From contig CAZWUO010000207.1 in assembly GCA_964636675.1 (NCBI GenBank), forward strand, positions 1 to 6,282: DNA of 6,282 nt, read 5' to 3'. The position numbers and the translations under genes are program-made. Of this stretch, positions 1 to 6,232 are shown one piece after another. The notes beneath the pieces were generated by a model, which worked only from the letters and a program-made list of their open reading frames with translations, was not told the DNA's origin and ran no database searches. This DNA comes from JALUUH01 sp964636675. Lineage in GTDB: Bacteria; Pseudomonadota; Gammaproteobacteria; S012-40. How positions within the stretch are numbered: the first letter of the stretch is position 1; every line of letters begins with the position of its first letter.

Positions 1-212
1 TTTTCTCTGTTCTTTTTCTCTTTTGTTCATGGCTTACGATGCTTTTTTGTATAACCGAGGTTTTGTATAGTGCTGCTGCGCAGTATGTTTAAATTGTTTA
101 TTCTTTTTCAAAATAATTGCTCTTATCTGTCAGTTTATTTATGTAACATGATATTTGTTGTTGATTACTTATAAAATGTTTTAAATGCTTTTGAATATAT
201 TGCATTATATGG

Positions 213-242
213 TTAACAATATTTGTTATATTTTAATAAAAT
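213..242 (+). promoter_or_regulatory. candidate sigma70-type promoter for the deacetylase gene
   Basis: A -35-like TTAACA at 213-218 is followed after 18 bases by a -10-like TAAAAT at 237-242. Transcription would begin near 249 and leave a leader of about 90 bases before the start codon at 342. A second possible pair, TTGAAT at 191-196 with TAACAA 17 bases later, overlaps it. In DNA this AT-rich such matches arise often by chance, so the assignment is weak. Confidence 0.3.
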
Positions 243-263
243 TTTCATGCCGCTATTGGGTAG

Positions 264-276
264 CTCATTTAATGAG
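264..276. promoter_or_regulatory. 13-base palindrome, possible operator or leader hairpin
   Basis: The bases CTCATT-T-AATGAG form a perfect 6-base inverted repeat around one central base. The site sits 65 bases upstream of the deacetylase start and just downstream of the candidate promoter, where a repressor site or small leader hairpin would act. A stem with a one-base loop is poor as RNA, so a dimeric protein-binding site is the more natural reading. No regulator is encoded in the window, and the role is inferred from symmetry and position only. Confidence 0.25.
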
Positions 277-341
277 AACATACTGTTGTTTTGTCAGAAT
301 GTTTAATTCATCGTTAACATAGATTTGCAGGAATATTAATA

Positions 342-1223
342 ATGTCACTCCATCATCGCATCTTGTCATGCGGTTATTATCCTTTAAAAGTCATTAAATC
401 CTTGGGACAACCATTTGGTTTATCTTCTCAAGATAGTTTACGTGTACTGCTTTACCATGATATTCCACCTTCCGATCAAACTCGCTTTGCTTCGCAATTG
501 CATTGGTTGTCTAAGTCATGGGGTTTTGTTACTGCAGAAAAATTTTCTGCAATGGTTTTAGGAGATGAGCCAATTAAAGGACGTAATTTATTGTTAACCT
601 TTGACGATGGTTTTGCTTCTAATCGTGTAGTGGCTGAGGAAGTACTTAATCCGATGGGAATTAAAGCTTTATTTTTTGTTGTTTCTGACTTTATGTCTTT
701 GCAGAATCGAGAGGACACACGTAATTTTATTTCTAAAAATATCCAGCCAGGTAGTCAGGCCAAAGACTTGCCTGAAACTTGGGGTAATATGAGTTGGACA
801 GATCTGGAAGCTTTACTAGAGCAAGGCCACACCATTGGTGCGCACACTAAAACGCATGCTAGACTTTCAAATATCAATATTGAGAAAAATCTCGAGGAAG
901 AAATAGTTTCTTGTGCTGATATACTTGAGAGTAATTTAGGGGTAACTATAGATCACTTTGCCTATACTTTTGGGGATCTTGCAAGCTTTAGTGAAGAGGC
1001 ATTAATAATTGCAAAACGTCGTTTTCGTTTTATCTATTCCGGATTACGAGGAGATAACTGTCAGAGCACTGTTCCATACGTGTTACAGCGTGACTCAGCC
1101 GCTACACAGGACTCTAGATCAAATTATTCAGTTTTCTCTAATAGCCTGCTTGGTTCCTTCCTTGAAGGAGCGGCAGACTTTAAATATGCAAATGATAACT
1201 CTTTGATACAATCATGGGTTTGA
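342..1223 (+). CDS. polysaccharide deacetylase family protein (NodB homology domain)
   Basis: Predicted 293-residue carbohydrate esterase family 4 enzyme, a metal-dependent hydrolase that removes N- or O-acetyl groups from sugars. Seen: the conserved VLLYHDI strand at 35-41, the TFDDG motif at 86-90 (D88 the expected base, D89 a metal ligand), and the H-T-K-T-H motif with metal ligands H168 and H172 inside the typical GHTIGAHT context. A weaker third motif, FAYTFGD at 206-212, has Thr209 where relatives usually have Pro. The family's late D-x-x-D-W and L-x-H motifs are not evident. There is no signal peptide or membrane segment, so a cytoplasmic or peripheral location is inferred. The start is supported by AGGAA at 329-333, eight bases before ATG. 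It is the first complete gene of the cluster. The likely role is tailoring an amino sugar of the surface glycan; the actual substrate cannot be read from sequence. Confidence 0.85.
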   Translation: MSLHHRILSCGYYPLKVIKSLGQPFGLSSQDSLRVLLYHDIPPSDQTRFASQLHWLSKSWGFVTAEKFSAMVLGDEPIKGRNLLLTFDDGFASNRVVAEEVLNPMGIKALFFVVSDFMSLQNREDTRNFISKNIQPGSQAKDLPETWGNMSWTDLEALLEQGHTIGAHTKTHARLSNINIEKNLEEEIVSCADILESNLGVTIDHFAYTFGDLASFSEEALIIAKRRFRFIYSGLRGDNCQSTVPYVLQRDSAATQDSRSNYSVFSNSLLGSFLEGAADFKYANDNSLIQSWV

Positions 1224-1452
1224 TGTTTTGAAGAGACGTATATAAATATAGTTTATTGGGGTTTTTTAGTCTGTTTTTGGTTGTCTTTTTATGCTGAGTA
1301 TAGTTGATGCCCTAGTTTATTTTCGGCAGATTAAACGAATTTCACAATATAAAGTGTCGTAAAAATTTTTCAGATGCCAAAAAGTATATAATTTCTTAAT
1401 CTAGAGATGATATTTATGCTAATAGTTACTTTTTCAAGTATTTTTAAAGTTT
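1224..1452. other. AT-rich intergenic region before the polymerase/ligase gene
   Basis: This 229-base gap holds no convincing gene and no GC-rich hairpin followed by a T-run, so no clear terminator for the deacetylase gene. It contains a candidate promoter at 1277-1304 and a 21-codon reading frame beginning at 1407 that overlaps the next gene's start. Its length suggests the polymerase gene may have its own promoter. Confidence 0.5.
1277..1304 (+). promoter_or_regulatory. candidate promoter for the polymerase/ligase gene
   Basis: TTGGTT at 1277-1282 and TATAGT at 1299-1304 are separated by 16 bases. The -10 element differs from TATAAT at one position; the -35 is weaker. Transcription would start near 1311, giving an untranslated leader of about 140 bases. 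This is pattern matching in AT-rich DNA only. Confidence 0.3.
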
Positions 1453-2823
1453 ATGAAAATAATAACAATTAAATCAATTATAGTTTTCTTTGTAACATTG
1501 CTTTTGGCTTTTTCCTTTCCTTTGCAGGTTATGTTGTTAAGTCCAATTCCTGCTCTTCTGCCTTACTTTTTTATGATGCTTCTTTTTTCTATATCACTGA
1601 GTAGTGTAGCATCTAGTAAGTTGTTGCTTTGGGACCCACGAAGACCAATAATATTTGTACTTAGTATTTACCTCATGTTAGTGCTCTTCCAGACAGCATG
1701 GCAAATTATACTTGAATTTATATCTATAGAAAATGGTATTTCAGCTCTTGTTACATTTTTGTTTCCTGTATTATTTTTCGTTTATTTTAGAACCGCAACT
1801 AATCAAGAAATTCGCTTCATCTTATATGCAACATCCATAATAGGTCTGATTGTTGGTGTATATTTTGTTTGTGACTCTTATTCAATGTTGGTTCTGCATC
1901 AATTAAATGACTATTCACTCAAAGCTTTTGAGTACTCGCAATTTCGTGGGCCAGGACAGGATATTAATGAAGCACGTATATCAGTGGGTTCCCGGAGTCA
2001 TGGGCTACTTGAAAACCATTCTGTTACTGCTGCATGGATTGTTTTAGGTTGCTTGTCTGCACTTACACTCTTACCTAAGAATGAATTTATAAAAAGGGCA
2101 ATAGTAATTTTTTTCTATGGTGTGTTGCTATTGATAGGGCTTAACTTCACAGCAATTATTGGGTTCGTTTTAGTGGTTTTTCTAATGGAATATCGTGGTT
2201 ATACTTTATTACGTGGTGCGATCTCCAAGAAAATTATTTTATTAATACTGGTGGTTATATGTGGTTTTACTTTTTTTAGTTTAGTACTTTTCTTATTCCC
2301 TAATTCGATGAGTGAAGAAATGTATGCTGCTATTACTACTAGCCTTGCTGGGCAGGTAGATCTGGCAAGTGGCAAGACTCCTCTGGGTAACACAAGTTAT
2401 TTTGGGGGGCTGATTTCTGGCTTTTATTCCTTTCCATACAATATGCAAGACTTTCCACTGGGAGTACTAATAGGAGACGGGTTTAGTGTATTTGGTACTG
2501 CGAAAGGTGGAGACTATGGCATAGTCGAAACTTTACACCGATTTGGCCTTCCTTTGTTTCTCATCATCATCATTGGGTTGATAATGTTAATTCGCCGTGC
2601 ATTTAAGCAGATAGAATATAGGTTTCATGATTCCTCTCCAGCAATTAGTTATCTTTGGTTTGCTACAAGTGTAATAATCTACTTGCTTTTTACTGAAATC
2701 CATTACACTGTTTGGAGTACGAAGTCGATATTACCTATCCTGTTTATCTGCTTAGCGATATTTGATCGCTATCTTTATTCACCACGTCAGCTTCGACTGC
2801 AAAATGAGAACTCGGTGGTGTGA
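1453..2823 (+). CDS. O-antigen polymerase/ligase family membrane protein (Wzy- or WaaL-like)
   Basis: Predicted 456-residue polytopic inner-membrane protein. About 12 hydrophobic segments can be drawn, near residues 7-28, 33-56, 65-86, 95-112, 121-143, 190-207, 215-229, 231-246, 259-282, 362-381, 397-415 and 423-439. Two long hydrophilic loops stand out, at 144-189 and 283-361. The first contains the R-S-H-G-L-L-E-N-H stretch (181-189), resembling the Arg/Gly/Asn-rich signature before the core segment of the O-antigen ligase domain. The second ends in L-I-G-D-G-F followed by a segment with H-R-F-G-L, also usual in this superfamily. Such proteins polymerise undecaprenyl-linked repeat units or transfer glycan to an acceptor at the periplasmic face. 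Polymerase and ligase cannot be separated from sequence; a single copy within a glycan cluster favours polymerase. The ATG has a poor ribosome-binding site (only AAAG at 1446-1449), but an in-frame stop at 1423-1425 excludes a longer upstream start. Confidence 0.8.
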   Translation: MKIITIKSIIVFFVTLLLAFSFPLQVMLLSPIPALLPYFFMMLLFSISLSSVASSKLLLWDPRRPIIFVLSIYLMLVLFQTAWQIILEFISIENGISALVTFLFPVLFFVYFRTATNQEIRFILYATSIIGLIVGVYFVCDSYSMLVLHQLNDYSLKAFEYSQFRGPGQDINEARISVGSRSHGLLENHSVTAAWIVLGCLSALTLLPKNEFIKRAIVIFFYGVLLLIGLNFTAIIGFVLVVFLMEYRGYTLLRGAISKKIILLILVVICGFTFFSLVLFLFPNSMSEEMYAAITTSLAGQVDLASGKTPLGNTSYFGGLISGFYSFPYNMQDFPLGVLIGDGFSVFGTAKGGDYGIVETLHRFGLPLFLIIIIGLIMLIRRAFKQIEYRFHDSSPAISYLWFATSVIIYLLFTEIHYTVWSTKSILPILFICLAIFDRYLYSPRQLRLQNENSVV

Positions 2824-2911
2824 ATACACTGATGCAGATGAACATAATAAATACCTTCTCTCGAGTGATTCTAGAATTCCTTCATAAAATGACTATTAAG
2901 GTTCTCAACAT

Positions 2912-4780
2912 ATGTGTGGTCTAGTCGGTATTGCTTCTGCAATACCTCAAGCCTCTCGCGACTGGCTTGTTGACGGTCGAGATACCCTTACTCATCGAGG
3001 TCCGGATGATGCTGGGGAATGGTGGTCGGAAGATGGTCGGGTAGGCTTGGCACATCGACGCTTGTCGATACTCGATTTGTCGGCTGCGGCACATCAACCC
3101 ATGCATAATGGTGTATGTGGCTTAACTATTGTATTTAATGGTGAGATTTATAACTTTCGTGAGTTGCGTTCTGAACTGGAAAAATTAGGTTATGTCTTTC
3201 GCACTTCTAGTGATACAGAAGTTTTGTTGGCTGCCTACCGAGTCTGGGGTACAGATTGCCTAACTCGCTTGAATGGTATGTTTGCTTTTGCGTTATATGA
3301 CGCAAAACAACAAAGTCTCTTTCTCGCCCGAGATCGTGCTGGTGAAAAACCATTATTTTATCATCATTCAGGACGTGTTTTGCGGTTTGCTTCTGAACTT
3401 AAGGCATTACTTGCAGATCATACCCTAGAACGGAAAATAGACGCCGAGTCATTGGACTGTTATCTCGCAACAGGACACGTGCCTGGTGATCGCTGCATGT
3501 TACAAGGCTTCAACAAACTCCCACCAGCACATGCTATGCAGTTTAATCTGCAGACGGGTAAGACTAGAGAATGGCAATATTGGCAACTACCCGAATTTAA
3601 TGGCTCTGGATCTGGGTCAAATGAGAATGAGGCTGACTTACTTGATGAGCTTGAATCATTATTAGAATCGTCTGTTCGAAGACAGTTGGTTGCAGATGTA
3701 CCTGTTGGAGTACTGCTGAGTGGCGGTGTTGACTCAAGTTTGATCACTGCTATGGCGGTGAGAGCTTCAAATCAGGTACAAACTTTTACAATTGGTTTTC
3801 CAGGATATGGAAAGCTAGATGAAACAGAACATGCCCGCCTGATTGCTAGACATTTTGGAACACAACATACTGAATTAATGGCTGATCCTGCAACAGCTGA
3901 TTTGCTTCCTGCTTTAGCTAAACAATTTGACGAGCCAATGGTGGATTCATCGATGATCCCGACTTTCCTTGTCAGCCAGATGGTACGACAGCATTGTACG
4001 GTAGCATTAGGTGGCGATGGTGGAGATGAGCTGTTTGGAGGATATGATCATTACAGTCGCTTGTTGTGGATGAAGAAAAGGCTGGGTTTAATTCCTCGTC
4101 CACTACGTGCAAGTATCGCTTTTCTCGCTGATAATTTGTTACCAATGGGAATGAAAGGTCGTAATTGGTTACAGCACTTGGGTGCAGATTTTGACAACGG
4201 TTTACCTCTAATTTTCTCTCGCTTTGATGTCAATATGCGTCGTCGACTTATGCAAAAACAATTTGATATTCATACTAGTGCAGACAGTATCATTCGTAAC
4301 CGAATACCGGTGAATCCAGACTTATTGCAACGTGCTACTCGTATGGATTTTCACAATTACTTAGCAGAGGATATATTAGTTAAGGTCGATCGCGCTAGTA
4401 TGATGAATTCGTTAGAAGTACGTGCTCCATTACTTGATCAGCAATTGATCGAGTTTGCATTTGGAAAGGTACCTTCACATCTTAAGGCAACGGCTTATGA
4501 CAAGAAAATATTGTTAAAGAGGTTAACTGCTCGTGTACTACCGCCGGAGTTTGATCGCCAGCGAAAACAGGGTTTTTCAATTCCATTGGCCGAGTGGTTG
4601 AAAGGTGGAACTTTTCGAGAATTATTTAATGATATATTACGTGACCCGCAGTGCAGCTTTGATACTCGTACTATAGATAGCTTGTTGCGAGGCCAAGATC
4701 GGGGACGTAATAATGGCGAGCGTTTGTTTGCATTAGTACTTTTTGAATTATGGCGACGAGAATATGGAATTACATTTTAA
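2912..4780 (+). CDS. asnB: asparagine synthase (glutamine-hydrolysing) / sugar-amidating homologue
   Basis: Predicted 622-residue cytoplasmic amidotransferase, full length for the family. Residues 1 to about 215 form the class II glutaminase domain: Met is followed by the nucleophile Cys2, then HRGPDD at 28-33, Arg49, NGEIYN at 76-81 and Asp101, the expected glutamine-binding positions. A Ser/Gly/Asn-rich linker lies at about 230-240. The ATP-pyrophosphatase synthetase domain carries SGGVDSS at 270-276, the GGDGGDELFGG loop at 367-377 and the Y-L-A-E-D-I-L-V-K-V-D-R-A-S stretch at 483-496. All catalytic motifs look intact. Ammonia released from glutamine would be passed to an ATP-activated carboxylate. 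In biosynthetic AsnB this is aspartate; homologues in O-antigen loci, such as WbpS of Pseudomonas aeruginosa, are thought to amidate uronic acids. Its position between a glycan polymerase and a glycosyltransferase favours the second role, by inference. TAAGG at 2897-2901 precedes the ATG by ten bases. The 5' end is locally GC-rich compared with its neighbours. Confidence 0.93.
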   Translation: MCGLVGIASAIPQASRDWLVDGRDTLTHRGPDDAGEWWSEDGRVGLAHRRLSILDLSAAAHQPMHNGVCGLTIVFNGEIYNFRELRSELEKLGYVFRTSSDTEVLLAAYRVWGTDCLTRLNGMFAFALYDAKQQSLFLARDRAGEKPLFYHHSGRVLRFASELKALLADHTLERKIDAESLDCYLATGHVPGDRCMLQGFNKLPPAHAMQFNLQTGKTREWQYWQLPEFNGSGSGSNENEADLLDELESLLESSVRRQLVADVPVGVLLSGGVDSSLITAMAVRASNQVQTFTIGFPGYGKLDETEHARLIARHFGTQHTELMADPATADLLPALAKQFDEPMVDSSMIPTFLVSQMVRQHCTVALGGDGGDELFGGYDHYSRLLWMKKRLGLIPRPLRASIAFLADNLLPMGMKGRNWLQHLGADFDNGLPLIFSRFDVNMRRRLMQKQFDIHTSADSIIRNRIPVNPDLLQRATRMDFHNYLAEDILVKVDRASMMNSLEVRAPLLDQQLIEFAFGKVPSHLKATAYDKKILLKRLTARVLPPEFDRQRKQGFSIPLAEWLKGGTFRELFNDILRDPQCSFDTRTIDSLLRGQDRGRNNGERLFALVLFELWRREYGITF

Positions 4781-4880
4781 TGAATGATAAAAACCTTATG
4801 GAAATAACTCAACATATCAATAAAGTCATTTATCGTAAACTAATAAATCTTAAACTAGATATAAAAGTATTTGGCAACTT

Positions 4881-4900
4881 GGTGAAGTAGCTACAAGGTG
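4881..4900 (+). promoter_or_regulatory. ribosome-binding site and GTG start of the glycosyltransferase gene
   Basis: The GTG at 4898-4900 is preceded by GGTGA at 4881-4885, complementary to the UCACC part of the 16S rRNA 3' end, with a somewhat long 12-base spacing. A second match, AAGGTGA, begins at 4895 and runs through the start codon itself. The in-frame TGA at 4883-4885 rules out any earlier start, and no ATG occurs in frame before codon 112, which would delete the first half of the N-terminal domain. GTG is therefore the best start. Confidence 0.55.
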
Positions 4901-6058
4901 AATAAAATTAATACATTAACGATTGGCATTGATGCAACCAATTTGCGACGAGGAGGCGGAGTAACACACCTTGTTGAATTGCTACGAGCTGCACAACCAG
5001 TATTATTTGGGGTTGAACGTGTTGTAGTATGGGCTGGGCAACCTACATTAGATACACTTGATGATAGTTCCTGGTTAGAAAAATGTAATCCGTCTCAATT
5101 GGATAAAGGATTGCTTCAGCGTACGCTTTGGCAACGTTACAGTTTATCGCAAGTAGCTCGTGATGCGGGCTGCGATGTGTTGCTAGTACCTGGAGGTAGT
5201 TATGCTGGAAATTTTCATCCAGTAATCACCATGAGCCGAAATCTATTACCATTTGAGATGCGAGAATTGTCGCGTTATGGCTGGTCATTTCGCACTCTAA
5301 AGTTCTTATTGCTGAGATTAACTCAATCTCGTTCTTTTCGACACGCAGATGGTGTGATTTTTTTAACAAAATACGCACGAAAAGCAGTATCAAGTGTTAC
5401 CGGAAAGTTGATGGGGAAAACAACTATAATTCCTCATGGTATGAATGCTCGTTTTAATAATGCGCCAAAGGTACAACGTGAAATTACAGAATTCAATGAA
5501 GAAAATCCTTACCGTATTTTATATGTTTCGATCATCGATCAATATAAACATCAATGGCATGTTGTAGAAGCTATTTCTATTTTGCGTAAGCTTGGTTTTC
5601 CTGTTGTATTGGATCTTGTAGGACCTTCATATCAACCAGCACTTAAGCGTTTGAAAAAAACTATCTCTAGGTTGGATGCTGAACGATCTTGGGTAAATTA
5701 TCATGGGGCAATTGCTTTTAATGATTTGCATCAGACCTATGTTCAGGCCGATTTGGGTGTTTTTGCTTCCAGTTGCGAGAATATGCCCAATATTTTATTA
5801 GAGACAATGGCATCGGGTTTACCCATTGCTTGTTCTGAGCTTGGACCAATGCCAGAAGTATTGGGTAATACTGGTGTTTATTTTAACCCTGAGCAGCCGA
5901 AAAGCATTGCTAATGCATTACGTGAGTTGATTGATTCACCAGAATTACGTACTAACTTGTCACAAGCAAGCTATAAACGTGTACAACAGTTTTCATGGAA
6001 ACGTTGTGCTAACGAAACATTTGGTTTTTTAGCTGATATAGCACAACATAAAAAGTGA
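4898..6058 (+). CDS. glycosyltransferase family 4 (GT-B fold)
   Basis: Predicted 386-residue retaining glycosyltransferase, normal length for GT4. The N-terminal acceptor domain opens with a beta strand and a glycine loop, IGIDATNLRRGGG (9-21). The middle carries the usual H-A-D-G-V-I-F-L-T segment (149-157) and the I-I-P-H-G-M turn (177-182) leading into the C-terminal donor domain. That domain has the R-I-L-Y-V-S strand (206-211), an F-A-S-S-C-E-N-M-P-N stretch and the E-x7-E pair Glu294/Glu302 that contacts the nucleotide-sugar donor, followed by M-A-S-G-L-P and P-M-P-E-V-L. No membrane segment is seen; such enzymes act in the cytosol, often at the membrane, on lipid-linked intermediates. 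In this cluster it probably adds one sugar of the repeat unit. Donor and acceptor cannot be predicted. It lies 117 bases after the amidotransferase gene and is followed by non-coding DNA, so it may end the operon. Confidence 0.9.
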   Translation: MNKINTLTIGIDATNLRRGGGVTHLVELLRAAQPVLFGVERVVVWAGQPTLDTLDDSSWLEKCNPSQLDKGLLQRTLWQRYSLSQVARDAGCDVLLVPGGSYAGNFHPVITMSRNLLPFEMRELSRYGWSFRTLKFLLLRLTQSRSFRHADGVIFLTKYARKAVSSVTGKLMGKTTIIPHGMNARFNNAPKVQREITEFNEENPYRILYVSIIDQYKHQWHVVEAISILRKLGFPVVLDLVGPSYQPALKRLKKTISRLDAERSWVNYHGAIAFNDLHQTYVQADLGVFASSCENMPNILLETMASGLPIACSELGPMPEVLGNTGVYFNPEQPKSIANALRELIDSPELRTNLSQASYKRVQQFSWKRCANETFGFLADIAQHKK

Positions 6059-6135
6059 TCGTTGTTGATGATGTTTTGTTAACAATCTGAGATACAATGT
6101 ATTTTTAATATAGTGTTTGAAATTTTTCTTGTTTG

Positions 6136-6213
6136 AATTTTAAAAAATCATGCTCTCGTGCTTATCGATTGAAGTCAGAGTGCTTCGTTTAAAAAGCATG
6201 ATAATTTAAAATT
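6136..6213. repeat. 78-base imperfect inverted repeat after the glycosyltransferase gene
   Basis: Two 19-base arms, 6136-6154 and 6195-6213, are inverted copies matching at 17 of 19 positions, including a perfect 8-base inner core (ATCATGCT against AGCATGAT). The 40-base interior holds two copies of GTGCTT, at 6158-6163 and 6180-6185, and a small GAAG/CTTC stem at 6171-6186. The structure is 77 bases past the glycosyltransferase stop. It could be a transcription-ending hairpin, although it lacks a GC-rich stem with a T-run, or a small repeated element of the REP or MITE kind. Confidence 0.6.
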
Positions 6214-6232
6214 GCAGTTTTATATTATAGAT

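Larger units (their letters stand above)
1..341. other. AT-rich upstream region, possibly with the tail of an upstream gene
   Basis: No complete gene is visible here. The stretch is extremely AT-rich: bases 181-240 contain only 9 G or C out of 60. All three forward frames are open from base 1 and stop at 52-54, 68-70 and 90-92, so any of them could be the C-terminus of a gene entering from the left. The third frame reads as hydrophobic residues followed by a short polar end, which would suit a membrane protein, but T-rich DNA gives hydrophobic codons by chance. From about base 93 onward I see no coding signal. The remaining part holds a promoter-like pair, a 13-base palindrome and the ribosome-binding site of the deacetylase gene. 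Low GC in the leader is typical of polysaccharide loci. Confidence 0.5.

Noticed and set aside
174..192. Tandem AAATGTTTT / AAATGCTTTT repeat
   Set aside because: Two imperfect short copies in a very AT-rich stretch; no further copies, so no array.
476..718. 80-codon open frame on the - strand inside the deacetylase gene
   Set aside because: It lies wholly opposite the conserved TFDDG region of a well-supported gene, and its product has no recognisable motifs.
1009..1206. 65-codon + strand frame inside the 3' part of the deacetylase gene
   Set aside because: It is a different frame of the same DNA. The deacetylase frame stays open throughout, so there is no sign of a frameshift or a second gene.
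2868..2877. ATTCTAGAAT palindrome in the gap before the amidotransferase gene
   Set aside because: A 10-base palindrome is not unusual in AT-rich DNA, and no promoter-like elements surround it convincingly.
3460..3747. 95-codon - strand frame opposite the amidotransferase gene
   Set aside because: Its Ser/Pro-rich product is what antisense reading of the Gly/Ser linker and SGGVDSS region gives. The sense strand has intact catalytic motifs.
6076..6085. TTGTTAACAA palindrome after the glycosyltransferase gene, with other GTTAAC sites at 212, 312 and 6245
   Set aside because: The hexamer is short and expected several times in AT-rich DNA; spacing and context differ between copies.
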